Shown here piece after piece: positions 8,172 to 16,733 of a stretch of DNA of 64,000 bases. Where the stretch lies: contig NZ_FNWO01000003.1 of the NCBI RefSeq assembly GCF_900108475.1, positions 272,935 through 336,934 on the forward strand, given 5' to 3'. The DNA is from Magnetospirillum fulvum (GTDB lineage: Bacteria > Pseudomonadota > Alphaproteobacteria > Rhodospirillales > Magnetospirillaceae). Within the stretch, counting starts at the first letter, position 1. The number at the start of each line of letters is the position of its first letter. Made by a program: the position numbers and the translations under genes. The notes beneath the pieces were generated by a model that worked only from the letters and a program-made list of their open reading frames with translations, was not told the DNA's origin and made no database searches.

Positions 8172-9259
8172 TGCGTCTGGCCGCGCTGTTCGTCCTGATC
8201 CTGGCTGCGACGATTGCCGTCCCCGCCGCCGCCGCCCCGGACGAGCGGCGGGTGGCGCTGGTGATCGGCAACGCCGCCTATCAAAAAGTACCCGGCCTGA
8301 CCAATCCGCAGAACGATGCTCGCGACGTCGCCGCCGTCTTGGCCAAGCTGGGGGCCGAGGTGATCTTTCACAGCAATCTCGACAAGGTCGGGATGGAAAA
8401 GGCGATCGGTGCCTTCGGCGACAGACTGAAAAGCGGCTCGACCGGCATTTTCTACTACGCCGGTCACGCGATGCAGGTGCAGGGCCACAATTACCTGATC
8501 CCGGTCGATGCCGCGATCAGCGCCGAACAGCGGGTCCGGCTGGAAACCGTCGATATCGACGTCGTTCTCGACCAGATGGCCCACGCCAAGGCTCGCGTCA
8601 GCATCGTGATCCTCGATGCCTGCCGCAACAATCCGTTCGAGCGCAAGTTCCGCTCGTCCGGCGGCGGACTGGCTCAGATCAACGCGCCCGAGGGAACCCT
8701 GATCGCCTATGCCACCGCGCCCGGTCAGGTCGCCAGCGACGGCGAGGGGCAGAACGGACTCTACACCGCCGAACTGATCCGCTTCATGCAGGAACCCGGC
8801 CGCTCGGTCGAGGAAATGTTCAAGCGGGTGCGGGTCGCGGTGTCGCGTCAATCCAACGGCGAGCAGGTGCCGTGGGAATCCTCGTCGCTGACCGGGGATT
8901 TCTATTTCGCCGGGCCGCCCGAAGGAGCCGTTTCCATCCCGACCGCGCCGCGTGTCGAGCCGGTTGCCGTCCCGTCCCCGCCGCATGATGGCCAGGACCG
9001 GGCCTCGATCGTGATCGCGCCCGCCGCCGTGCCCGCGCCGGTTCCGCCTCCAGTCGCGGTGCAGCCGGTCGCTGCGGCGCGGCCGGTCGAGCCGCCGCGA
9101 CCGCTTGACCTCCCGAAGGTTGCCCCCGTGCGGCGCACGGGGCTGAACGAACTGGAGTGCCGCACCGTCCCGGTCGAGGAGGTGCTCTATGGCTACAAAA
9201 TCACGAAGTTCGGCACCGAGTGCCAGCAGCCGGACGGATCGTGGCGGACTGTGCATTGA
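8171..9259 (+). CDS. Caspase-like (peptidase C14) secreted protease
   Basis: The 362-aa protein has a signal peptide (about residues 1-22) followed by a caspase p20-like domain (residues ~25-250). RVALVIGNAAYQ opens the domain. The catalytic dyad is His99 in YYAGHAMQV and Cys151 in LDACRNNPF, both intact. The C-terminal ~110 residues are Pro/Ala/Val-rich and end with a short globular segment containing two Cys. Bacterial C14 proteins cleave after Arg/Lys or act as processing enzymes. Here a role in maturing or quality-controlling the small exported repeat proteins is suggested by operon position only. TTG 8168 is an in-frame alternative start. Confidence 0.88.
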   Translation: MRLAALFVLILAATIAVPAAAAPDERRVALVIGNAAYQKVPGLTNPQNDARDVAAVLAKLGAEVIFHSNLDKVGMEKAIGAFGDRLKSGSTGIFYYAGHAMQVQGHNYLIPVDAAISAEQRVRLETVDIDVVLDQMAHAKARVSIVILDACRNNPFERKFRSSGGGLAQINAPEGTLIAYATAPGQVASDGEGQNGLYTAELIRFMQEPGRSVEEMFKRVRVAVSRQSNGEQVPWESSSLTGDFYFAGPPEGAVSIPTAPRVEPVAVPSPPHDGQDRASIVIAPAAVPAPVPPPVAVQPVAAARPVEPPRPLDLPKVAPVRRTGLNELECRTVPVEEVLYGYKITKFGTECQQPDGSWRTVH

Positions 9260-9276
9260 AGAGGGGAGGAGGGGGT

Positions 9277-10254
9277 ATGTCGTTCAAGAATGTTGCCAAG
9301 GCGGTGTCGGCCCTTGCGGTCGTCGCGTTGTCGGGCTGCCTGTCGCAAACGACGATGGGGACCGATCAGGGGCCGGTGACCGGCTCGGCCGGTCCGGGCG
9401 GAGCGTCGGAAAACGCCTCGTCTCAACTGGAACGGTGCGAGCGGCCGTTGGGGGTGCTGACCCTGATCGAGAGTCAGGATGTCGGCATGTCGCAATCGCT
9501 GTCGGCGTTGGGTCTGGGTTCGCCGGTTCCGGTGCTACGGCTGATCGCCCAGCAATCGAAATGCTTCATCATCGCCGATCGCGGTCAGGCGATGCAGGCG
9601 ATCCAGCAGGAACGCGCCTTGTCTCAGGCCGGTGAAATGCGCGCCGGGGGCAATATGGGCGGCGGGCAATTGGTCGCGGCCGACCTAGCCCTGACCCCCA
9701 CGGTGCTGTTCCAGGGCAATACCGGCGGCGGCGTTGCCGCGCTGGGCGGGCTGATTCCCGGCGTCGGTGGGATTCTCGCCAGCGCGGTGGCGAGTTCGCT
9801 CAAATTCACCTCAGCCCAGACGATGCTGGCGGTGACCGACATTCGCTCCGGCATCCAGATTTCGTCGGCCGAAGGCACCGCGACCGCCCGCGATATCGGC
9901 ATCGGCGGCGGTCTGTTCGGCGGGATGGCTGGCGGCTCGGTCGGGGCCTATGGCAACACGCCGGAAGGCAAGGTCATCGCCGCCGCGCTGATGGACGCCT
10001 TCAATAAAGTGGTCCGCTCGGTTCGCGAAATGCCGCCATTGCCGTCGGTGGCGCTCCAGGCCCAGGCCCCCCGGTGGCTGGCCAACGGCAATCTCGTCCT
10101 CCGCGAATCGCCCGGCAAAGGGAGTGAGGCGCTGGGGCGTCTGGCCCCTGGAACCGAGGTCAATCCGACCGGACGCGAAAAAGAGGGGTGGATCGAGGTC
10201 AAGTCGGGAGATTCGGTCGGGTGGGTGGCGAAAAAGAACATCCGCCGCCAGTAA
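9277..10254 (+). CDS. CsgG/HfaB-family lipoprotein with C-terminal SH3 domain
   Basis: The 325-aa product starts at ATG 9277 behind GGGGAGGAGGG. It is a lipoprotein (lipobox LSGC, Cys ~21). Residues ~55-240 match the CsgG/HfaB family, which forms outer-membrane pores exporting curli or holdfast-anchor subunits: LGVLTLIESQDV, SKCFIIADRGQAMQAIQQER, GGQLVAADLALTPTVLF and LAVTDIRSGIQISSAEGTA. Residues ~255-325 form a bacterial SH3-type domain (LVLRESPGKGSEALGRLAPG and GWIEVKSGDSVGWV), which probably binds peptidoglycan. This makes it the best candidate for the secretion channel of the small repeat proteins encoded upstream. The SH3 addition is not found in E. coli CsgG. Confidence 0.85.
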   Translation: MSFKNVAKAVSALAVVALSGCLSQTTMGTDQGPVTGSAGPGGASENASSQLERCERPLGVLTLIESQDVGMSQSLSALGLGSPVPVLRLIAQQSKCFIIADRGQAMQAIQQERALSQAGEMRAGGNMGGGQLVAADLALTPTVLFQGNTGGGVAALGGLIPGVGGILASAVASSLKFTSAQTMLAVTDIRSGIQISSAEGTATARDIGIGGGLFGGMAGGSVGAYGNTPEGKVIAAALMDAFNKVVRSVREMPPLPSVALQAQAPRWLANGNLVLRESPGKGSEALGRLAPGTEVNPTGREKEGWIEVKSGDSVGWVAKKNIRRQ

Positions 10255-10294
10255 GACCAATTAGCCGATGGGGCTTGGTAAGAGCCGGTGTGGC

Positions 10295-10335
10295 GCCTCA
10301 CTCTCAGGGGGAGAAGCTCTCCCTGAGAGTGAGGC
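10295..10335. terminator. Bidirectional terminator hairpin between convergent operons
   Basis: A perfect 15-bp stem, GCCTCACTCTCAGGG (10295-10309) with its inverse (10321-10335), separates the rightward cluster from the leftward lipoprotein genes. There is no long T run. Confidence 0.8.
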
Positions 10336-10357
10336 AACCGTCTTACATCCCGACGGA

Positions 10358-10849
10358 TTATTGTCGTTTCGCACTCTTCACCACCGTGATATCGACGACC
10401 CGGTCATGATGCTCGGCCGCGCTGTTGGCGGCTTCGACCGCCTGACCTTTTTCCCCCGACCAACTGACATCGATCCGACCGGTCGGAATCCCGGCGGCGA
10501 TCAATGCGTCGCGAACCTCGCCAGCGCGTTTCTCCGACAGGCTCAAATTGGTCGAGGCGTTGCCGACCCGGTCGGTCTTGCCGATCACAGTCACCCGCGT
10601 CGTGTCGTCATGAGCAACAACATAGGCGACGTTCTGGACGATCATCCGCCCCCGTTCATCGATCTCGGTCTTGTTGCTGTCGAAAAAGATCTGATACCAA
10701 GCCCCAGCCAGTTCGGGGGTGGCGGTCGATGACCGGGTGTGCCGCAGCGGCGGCTTGTCCCCCGATTCGGTGCAGCCCGCGGCGGCGGAAAGGGTCGCAA
10801 GGGCGAGCAACGCCGTCGCGATCGAGCCCGATCTCTTGAACGGATACAT
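10358..10849 (-). CDS. OmpA-domain lipoprotein
   Basis: The 163-aa protein has a lipoprotein signal with lipobox AAAGC (Cys ~26) and an OmpA-like domain (residues ~50-155): YQIFFDSNKTEIDERGRM, VIGKTDRVGNASTN and LSEKRAGEVRDAL. It should be outer-membrane anchored and bind peptidoglycan. It is the last gene of a leftward group of three envelope lipoproteins facing the CsgG-like gene, so it probably belongs functionally to the same system. Confidence 0.88.
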   Translation of the reverse strand: MYPFKRSGSIATALLALATLSAAAGCTESGDKPPLRHTRSSTATPELAGAWYQIFFDSNKTEIDERGRMIVQNVAYVVAHDDTTRVTVIGKTDRVGNASTNLSLSEKRAGEVRDALIAAGIPTGRIDVSWSGEKGQAVEAANSAAEHHDRVVDITVVKSAKRQ

Positions 10850-10884
10850 GGCGATTTCCTCTGCTTCGGTGATGGGACGGAGTG

Positions 10885-11127
10885 TTAACGCCAGACCGGG
10901 CGACCGAGATTGACTTGATTCTTGTTGGTCAGAGCACCGGTACCCGCCCCGACGGCCCCGCCGATCAGCGCGCCTTCCAGAGGGGCGCCGACCAGAAACC
11001 CACCCAGCGCCCCGACCCCGGCACCGATCCCGCCGCCGCTCAAGGCGCGGTCTCCGGTGCTTGATCCGCAGGCAGACAGGGTCGAAACGGTGACAACGAC
11101 CGCAAGGGTAAAGAAGATACGGCTCAT
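10885..11127 (-). CDS. Glycine-zipper lipoprotein
   Basis: The 80-aa product starts at ATG 11127 after GGAAC. It has a lipobox LSAC (Cys ~20) and a glycine-zipper segment (residues ~28-65) with repeated GxxxG steps (GGGIGAGVGALGGFLVG and GALIGGAVGAGTGAL). Such domains insert into or oligomerise in membranes. It lies between two OmpA-domain genes and is probably cotranscribed with the one upstream, whose stop overlaps its leader region. Confidence 0.78.
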   Translation of the reverse strand: MSRIFFTLAVVVTVSTLSACGSSTGDRALSGGGIGAGVGALGGFLVGAPLEGALIGGAVGAGTGALTNKNQVNLGRPVWR

Positions 11128-11174
11128 CTCAGATGTTCCTTTCATGCCGCCATGGGGGCGAGGCGGCGGGATCG

Positions 11175-12077
11175 TCACGGCTTGATCACCTGGATCGTCG
11201 CCCGCCGGTTTTGCGGCTCCCGGACGCCATCGGAGGTTGCCAGTTGCAGGTCGCTTTCCCCTTTGCCGTCGATGCTGATCGAGCCGCGCGGAATGCCGTT
11301 GTCGATCAATTCCTGTTCGACCGATGTGCTGCGCCGCAACGACAGGGAAAGGTTATAGGCGGCCGTACCCGAGGTGTCGGTGTAGCCGACGATTTTGACC
11401 GTGCTTCCCTTGGTCGCCGTGATCGCCTTGACGGCGGCGGCGATGACCTGACGCGATTCCTCCATCAGATCGGATTTGTCGAAATCGAAGAACACGATGA
11501 AGGAGGAGGGCTGAGTCCGCGCTGCGTCAGGGCTCTCTTGGGCCGCCGGAGCGGAGCCGACGCTATGTTTGGCGGCGATCAATTTGATCGCCTGTCTGAA
11601 TCCATCGCGGCATTCCCGAATTCGCTCGGTTTCCCAGCCTTCATATTGCTCGTGCAGCCAGCAATCGAAACGGGTCTGGGCGGTCGACATCCATTGCGGA
11701 AACTGGCGCGGTGCGTCGCTGGACAACAGCGTGATCAGATGCCCGCGTGCCACCCGAAGGTCGGCGGCGGCGTCGGGATCGGAAACGGCCCAATCCTCCA
11801 ACCGCTCGGGCGGCACCGCAGTTCCGGCGGCGGCGGCAAGCCCCTTTTTGGCAAAAACCTGTTGAGCGTACCAGTCGTACTCGCCCCATTCATAGAGGGC
11901 CAGGGTCCGGTAATCGTTCGTCAGTGCCTGCGTGAAGGGGGAGCCGGTGGGCGTGGTGCGATTGAGCAGTTCCAACTGGTAGGTGCTGCGCGGGATCATC
12001 CCGTTCTGCGGCGTGCCGGTACAGGCGGCCACTCCGCAGAGCAGAAGAGGGGCGATGAGATGGAGAGGGCGCATCAT
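11175..12077 (-). CDS. OmpA-domain lipoprotein with large N-terminal region
   Basis: The 300-aa protein has a lipobox VAAC (Cys ~19), a ~160-residue helical N-terminal domain with no recognised family, and an OmpA-like domain (residues ~190-300) with FIVFFDFDKSDLMEESRQVI, VGYTDTSGTAAYN and LSLRRSTSVEQEL. The N-terminal domain has two Cys (FDCWLHEQ and IRECRDGF) suited to a disulfide. It is the third OmpA-type peptidoglycan anchor in this 8-kb block. Start is ATG 12077 or 12074. Confidence 0.87.
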   Translation of the reverse strand: MMRPLHLIAPLLLCGVAACTGTPQNGMIPRSTYQLELLNRTTPTGSPFTQALTNDYRTLALYEWGEYDWYAQQVFAKKGLAAAAGTAVPPERLEDWAVSDPDAAADLRVARGHLITLLSSDAPRQFPQWMSTAQTRFDCWLHEQYEGWETERIRECRDGFRQAIKLIAAKHSVGSAPAAQESPDAARTQPSSFIVFFDFDKSDLMEESRQVIAAAVKAITATKGSTVKIVGYTDTSGTAAYNLSLSLRRSTSVEQELIDNGIPRGSISIDGKGESDLQLATSDGVREPQNRRATIQVIKP

Positions 12078-12123
12078 GTGTTTTGATCCTGTCCTGATCG
12101 TTGATCCGGTTAGGGCAGGAAGG

Positions 12124-12276
12124 CTATAGCCGTCCCGTAAGCAGCAGGATGACGACGATGATCAGAATTATTCCGACCCCGCTGCTGGGGTAATAGCCCC
12201 AGTTCGCGCTATGCGGCCATCTCGGCAAAGCGCCGACCAGGAACAGCACCAGGATAATCAGCAGAATTGTGGACAT
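12124..12276 (-). CDS. DUF3309-type small membrane protein
   Basis: The 50-aa protein starts at ATG 12276 with a perfect AAGGAGG upstream. It has two hydrophobic segments (residues ~3-16 and ~33-48) around the conserved WPHSANWGYYPSSGVG segment that defines the DUF3309 family. Function is unknown; members are common stress-associated membrane peptides of proteobacteria. It is separate from, but next to, the envelope lipoprotein group. Confidence 0.82.
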   Translation of the reverse strand: MSTILLIILVLFLVGALPRWPHSANWGYYPSSGVGIILIIVVILLLTGRL

Positions 12277-12518
12277 CAGTGCGCCCTCCTTGAGGGACGA
12301 ATGGCGGGAACTTGCCGCGATCGGAAATCCGTCGGAAATCCGTATCGCCCCTGCCATCGTGAAATGAATATAAGACTAATGAGGCTGCGACATAATCGCG
12401 GCGTCATGATTGACGATGAAAACTATCAAATATTGATGTGATTGTTTAGAATCGGAAAATACCCAAATCAAGCGGTGATTTTGTATTTCCGAAATCAGGC
12501 CCGCGATGATGAGATGGT

Positions 12519-12545
12519 CCCCGGCCGCGAGCAGAGCGGCCGGGG
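12519..12545 (-). terminator. Hairpin downstream of the thioesterase gene
   Basis: A perfect 10-bp stem CCCCGGCCGC (12519-12528) / inverse (12536-12545) with a 7-nt loop lies six bases past the thioesterase stop. It lacks a T run. The remaining 12277-12518 shows no gene; its middle is A+T-rich. Confidence 0.6.
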
Positions 12546-12551
12546 GCGGTC

Positions 12552-12956
12552 CTAATCTTCCTGCGGAATCAGGCGTTTTTGTCCCAGATCATCGACGGCG
12601 ACATAGGTGAACATCGCGCTGGTGACCTTGACCTGGGTGTCGTTGCCGCCATGGCGACGGACCCAGCTTTCGACCCGGATCGCAATCGAAGTATGGCCGA
12701 TCCGCTTGATGTCGGTGTAACAGCTCAGTTCGTCGCCGACGAAGACCGGCTGGTGAAACTCCATCCCCTCGATCGCGACGGTGGCGCAGCGTCCCCCGGT
12801 GCGGCGATAGGCATGGGTGCCCCCGGCCAGATCCATCTGGCTGAGCAGCCAGCCGCCGAAGATATGGCCGAACATGTTGGTGTCGGCGGGCATCGCAATC
12901 GTCCTGATCGACAACCGTCCGTTCGGGCCGTCCGACGCGTCAGCGCTCTCGCTCAT
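12552..12956 (-). CDS. Acyl-CoA thioesterase, YciA-like hotdog-fold
   Basis: The 134-aa protein is a single hotdog domain of the YciA/acyl-CoA hydrolase type. Visible motifs are IAMPADTNMFGHIFGGWLLS (catalytic Asp and Gly-rich helix), DLAGGTHAYRR, MEFHQPVFVGDELSCYT and the C-terminal VTSAMFTYVAVDD. It hydrolyses acyl-CoA to free acid and CoA in the cytoplasm. It is divergent from parE (the starts are 86 bp apart), with no evident operon. Confidence 0.9.
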   Translation of the reverse strand: MSESADASDGPNGRLSIRTIAMPADTNMFGHIFGGWLLSQMDLAGGTHAYRRTGGRCATVAIEGMEFHQPVFVGDELSCYTDIKRIGHTSIAIRVESWVRRHGGNDTQVKVTSAMFTYVAVDDLGQKRLIPQED

Positions 12957-13042
12957 TGGGGCTACCTCTTTTCGTCAACATCTTGTATTAAGGGCATAGT
13001 GCGGCACAGCATGGGCTTGCACCCGGCGTTCGCCCCCCTATA

Positions 13043-15043
13043 ATGCCCGCCATGTCAGACCTGTTCCAGCAGCTTGCTCCCAAAAGCACCGACTATTCCG
13101 CCAAGGACATCGAAGTTCTTGAAGGACTTGAGCCCGTTCGCCGCCGCCCCGGCATGTATATCGGCGGCACCGACGACCGGGCGCTTCACCATCTCGTCGC
13201 CGAGGTGCTCGACAACGCGATGGACGAGGCGGTGGCCGGTCACGCCAGTTGGATCGAGCTGGAATTGTCGGTCGATGGTACCGCGACGGTCCGCGACAAC
13301 GGGCGCGGCATCCCGATCGACCCCCACCCCAAATTCCCCGACAAAAGCGCGCTGGAAGTGATCCTGACCACGCTGCATTCCGGCGGCAAGTTCGGCGGTG
13401 ACGCCTATAAGGTGTCGGGCGGTCTGCACGGCGTCGGCGTCTCGGTCGTCAATGCCTTGTCCGACAAGCTGGTGGTCGAGGTGGCCCGCGACCGCACCCT
13501 CTACAGCCAGACCTTCTCGCGCGGGGTGGCGATGGGGCCGCTGCAAACGGTCGGCCCGGTGCAGAACCGACGCGGCACCACCGTGATGTTCCGCCCCGAT
13601 CCGCAGATTTTCGGCGAACGCGCCCATCTGCGCGCCGGTCCGATGTACCGGCTGGCCCGGTCGAAAGCCTATCTGTTCCGTGGCGTCGAGATTCACTGGA
13701 AGTGCGATCCGCTGTTGATCGCCGAGGGCGACGAGATCCCGGCCAAGGACGTGCTGCACTTCCCCGGCGGCCTGTCCGACTTCCTCCGCGCCGTGCTGAA
13801 GGAGCGCCCGCTGGTCACCCGCGACCTGTTCGACGGGATCGCGCCGCTGGCCGACGATATGGGGCAGGTCGAATGGGCGGTGGCCTGGCCCGAGGATGAC
13901 GAGGACGGCTTCGTCAACACCTATTGTAACACCGTTCCCACCCCCGACGGCGGCACCCACGAAGCCGGGTTCCGCACCGCGCTGACCCGCGCCTTGCGCG
14001 CCCATGGCGATCTGGCCGGCAATAAGAAAGCCGCCCAGATCACCGCCGAAGACGTGATGGCCGGGGCCTGCGTGATGGTCAGCCTGTTCCTGCGCGATCC
14101 CCAATTCCAGGGCCAGACCAAGGAAAAGCTGGTCAGCCCCGAAGCCTCCCGTCTGGTCGAGAACGCGGTCAAGGACCGGCTGGACCATTGGTTGTCGGCC
14201 GACAAAGCCTCGGCCGCCGCGCTGCTCACCCGCCTGATCGACCGCGCCGAGGACCGACTCCGCCGCCGTCAGGCCAAGGAGATGAGCCGCAAGACCGCGA
14301 CCAAGCGGCTGCGGCTGCCCGGCAAGCTGGCCGATTGCTCGCGCTCGGTCAATGTCGGCACCGAACTGTTCCTGGTCGAGGGCGATTCCGCCGGTGGCTC
14401 GGCCAAGCAGGGCCGCAACCGCGAGACCCAGGCGATCCTCCCCTTGCGCGGCAAAATCCTCAACGTCGCCTCGGCCTCGTCCGACAAGATGCGCCAGAAT
14501 CAGGAACTGAAAGACCTGATGGAAGCCCTCGGCTGCGGCAGCCGCGAGCATTACGACGGCGACAAGCTGCGCTACGAAAAAATCATCATCATGACCGACG
14601 CCGACGTCGATGGCGCCCACATCGCGTCGCTGCTGATGACCTTCTTCTATCAGGAACTGCCCAACCTGATCCGCGAGGGACACCTTTACCTCGCGATGCC
14701 GCCGCTGTTCCGCCTCGCCCACGGCCAGACCGTAATCTATGCCCGCGACGACGCCCATAAGGAAGAGCTGCTGCGCACCCTCTTCGCGGGCAAGAAAAAC
14801 ATCGAGATCAGCCGGTTCAAGGGCTTGGGCGAAATGCCGCCCGCCCAGCTCAAGGAAACCACGATGGACCCGGCCCGGCGCATCCTGCTCCAGGTCACCA
14901 TCCCCGCCTCCCGCACCGAAGAGGAAAAGGAAGAGGCCAAGGAAGTCGCCCGGTTGGTCGAAAGCCTGATGGGCCGCAAACCCGAACTCCGCTTCCGCTT
15001 CATCCAGGAACACGCCCGCTTCGCTACCAACCTCGACGTCTAG
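13043..15043 (+). CDS. parE: DNA topoisomerase IV subunit B
   Basis: This 666-aa protein is the ATPase subunit of topoisomerase IV, which decatenates daughter chromosomes. GHKL ATPase motifs are visible (AEVLDNAMDEAVAGHA, RDNGRGIPID and GGLHGVGVSVVNALS), as are the TOPRIM motifs (LVEGDSAGGSAKQGRNR and IIIMTDADVDGAHI). The length and the C-terminal ending RFIQEHARFATNLDV mark it as ParE rather than the longer GyrB. ATG 13043 or 13052 could initiate. It is monocistronic with a hairpin terminator downstream; parC is not in the window. Confidence 0.96.
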   Translation: MPAMSDLFQQLAPKSTDYSAKDIEVLEGLEPVRRRPGMYIGGTDDRALHHLVAEVLDNAMDEAVAGHASWIELELSVDGTATVRDNGRGIPIDPHPKFPDKSALEVILTTLHSGGKFGGDAYKVSGGLHGVGVSVVNALSDKLVVEVARDRTLYSQTFSRGVAMGPLQTVGPVQNRRGTTVMFRPDPQIFGERAHLRAGPMYRLARSKAYLFRGVEIHWKCDPLLIAEGDEIPAKDVLHFPGGLSDFLRAVLKERPLVTRDLFDGIAPLADDMGQVEWAVAWPEDDEDGFVNTYCNTVPTPDGGTHEAGFRTALTRALRAHGDLAGNKKAAQITAEDVMAGACVMVSLFLRDPQFQGQTKEKLVSPEASRLVENAVKDRLDHWLSADKASAAALLTRLIDRAEDRLRRRQAKEMSRKTATKRLRLPGKLADCSRSVNVGTELFLVEGDSAGGSAKQGRNRETQAILPLRGKILNVASASSDKMRQNQELKDLMEALGCGSREHYDGDKLRYEKIIIMTDADVDGAHIASLLMTFFYQELPNLIREGHLYLAMPPLFRLAHGQTVIYARDDAHKEELLRTLFAGKKNIEISRFKGLGEMPPAQLKETTMDPARRILLQVTIPASRTEEEKEEAKEVARLVESLMGRKPELRFRFIQEHARFATNLDV

Positions 15044-15114
15044 GGTCGGTGGAGGCGGGCGGCCGCCGTGCGGGCAGGATTCCGCTAACGCGGCCGGGCT
15101 ATCGCCCAGACCCA

Positions 15115-15136
15115 TTTGGAGGCGAAAGCCTCCAAA
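15115..15136 (+). terminator. Rho-independent terminator of parE
   Basis: A perfect 9-bp stem (15115-15123 with 15128-15136) is closed by a stable GAAA tetraloop and followed shortly by TTTTATT. Confidence 0.8.
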
Positions 15137-15277
15137 CCTCCCATTTTATTGATATATTCGTGGGTTCGGGCGGCCATCGTTTAAACTATTCGGTGGACGA
15201 GCGCGGTGTTATTCTACTCTTATCGCGATTTTGGTGCGTCGCATTTTTCTGATTTTCCTCTGTTGCGGACGACATGC

Positions 15278-16090
15278 ATGAATGAAATAACAGAGATAGA
15301 AGACAAAAAAATATTTCCAATTCAACCGTCCAATGGGCAACTTTGCTCTGAACAATGCTTTCGCTTTATAAAGCGGCATGCGGATATTTTTGGATTTTTA
15401 TTTTTTAGTACGCAGCTTGCTGCGAAAGTGGATGAAACTAGGCTTGTTGCTGCGCGTGCTCTGGCAGCTACAGGGGAAGAAAAATATGTTCAGATGCTAA
15501 GGGATGTTGAAAAAGATAAACAAAAGCAAATAAATAAATATCGAAAATATGCGCAGCTTCAGACGGAGAATATGTGCATCAACCTTGTTGATAATTTTAT
15601 TTGCTTTCTATCTGGCACCGTTCAAGCATGCATGCGCAAAAGACCTGAGTTACTAAAATCGTCTGAAATGATAAGACTAGAAGATGTTCTTAGATTAACA
15701 AATTATCGAGAACTTGTGTCATTTTTAGTAGATAAGAAAATAAACGAGCTAATATATGGCGGATTCAAAGAAATAGAAACATTTCTAATGGATAGGAGTG
15801 GGCTTTCTCTAACAACTTCTGACGCTGAGCGATCATTAGTAATTATATCAATAGAGCTGAGGAATATATATACGCACAACAGAGGGGTTGTTAACGACAT
15901 ATTTCTAAAAAGAACCAAAGGCATTCAGCACAAATACAATTTTAAGCATGGCCATGTGTACTGCACAAATTTAGATGAACTGTCTGAGTTTGCCAATAAC
16001 ATGTATGTAATTGCAATGCGCATTGATCAAGCAGTAAGCAAAAAATTCCGTGTCGCAAGAAAAAAATATAATACATGGGGGAAGACCTAG
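15278..16090 (+). CDS. AT-rich orphan protein with HEPN-like RNase motif
   Basis: The 270-aa product starts at ATG 15278 (the frame is open from 15206). Base composition is strikingly A+T-rich against the flanking GC-rich chromosome, a sign of recent transfer. The protein is mostly helical, with a Lys-rich coiled segment (residues ~75-95). Near its end it has ELRNIYTHNRG, where Arg195 and His200 form the R-x4-H pattern of HEPN ribonucleases. HEPN proteins of this kind often act in phage defence or abortive infection. No partner gene is adjacent, but a broken antitoxin gene lies 240 bp downstream. Function is inference from one motif; the family itself is not recognised. Confidence 0.6.
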   Translation: MNEITEIEDKKIFPIQPSNGQLCSEQCFRFIKRHADIFGFLFFSTQLAAKVDETRLVAARALAATGEEKYVQMLRDVEKDKQKQINKYRKYAQLQTENMCINLVDNFICFLSGTVQACMRKRPELLKSSEMIRLEDVLRLTNYRELVSFLVDKKINELIYGGFKEIETFLMDRSGLSLTTSDAERSLVIISIELRNIYTHNRGVVNDIFLKRTKGIQHKYNFKHGHVYCTNLDELSEFANNMYVIAMRIDQAVSKKFRVARKKYNTWGKT

Positions 16091-16325
16091 GATGCCAACG
16101 CCTCTTTGTGGCCTATCCAGGATAGGCCGGAGAACCCAGGGAATGCCCGTTATCGAGAATGGGCACAGATTTTTGGAATGACCGCCATGAGGCGCATTGC
16201 TGCCTCATTGTTAACCGGGAGCCGAGGCCTGGATAGCTCAGGCTATGGCCGATAGGCCCTTCTCGGCGACGAGGGACAGAAGTTTGCACGCCGGACCGGC
16301 GGGGCGTTTGTCACCCCCGCTCCCA

Positions 16326-16514
16326 TTAGCCGACCTGTTCGCGCTCGCGAAGAGCACGGATTTCTTCGGCGGTGAATTTCCGGACCGGCGTCAGGCAGGA
16401 TTCGTCAAACCGGCGCATCGTCTCCTTGTCGATCAACCCGGCCTCATGCAGGTCCAGCGCCGTCTCGTGGAGGGCGGCCTTCACGTTGCTCTTGTATCCC
16501 CGAGGTCTTCCCAT
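16326..16514 (-). pseudogene. Truncated XRE-family antitoxin (HigA/MqsA-like)
   Basis: The 62-residue frame begins GYKSNVKAALHETALDL and continues MRRFDESCLTPVRKFTAEEI and RALREREQV. That is the leader and first helix of a family of helix-turn-helix antitoxins of about 95-100 residues. The frame stops right after REREQVG, before the recognition helix (normally SQAVFARYLNV or similar), so the DNA-binding half is lost. No toxin gene is next to it. An A+T-containing promoter-like stretch lies upstream near 16560-16600. Confidence 0.65.
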
Positions 16515-16733
16515 TGTCTTGAACCTCCAGGAAATTTCCGGCCTTGCCTACCGCACTGCATCAGTATGGAGAACTCGGTTCTATAATCCAAGGCCGTCAC
16601 GCGGGACGGTGCGACCGCTCCCTCCTTCGATAAACAAACCGGAGGGTTCGGGAGGCGGAGCCTTCCGATGCGGGGATTGGGGGCGCATAGCCCCCAAAGC
16701 TTCCTTCCCTCCCAATCCCTTCCCACCCAAAGA

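Noticed and set aside
12382..12441. A 20-codon plus-strand frame in the thioesterase-DUF3309 spacer
   Set aside because: No ribosome binding site and too short to support.
13055..15115. A 686-codon minus-strand frame opposite parE
   Set aside because: Antisense shadow of a clear topoisomerase gene; no domain wording.
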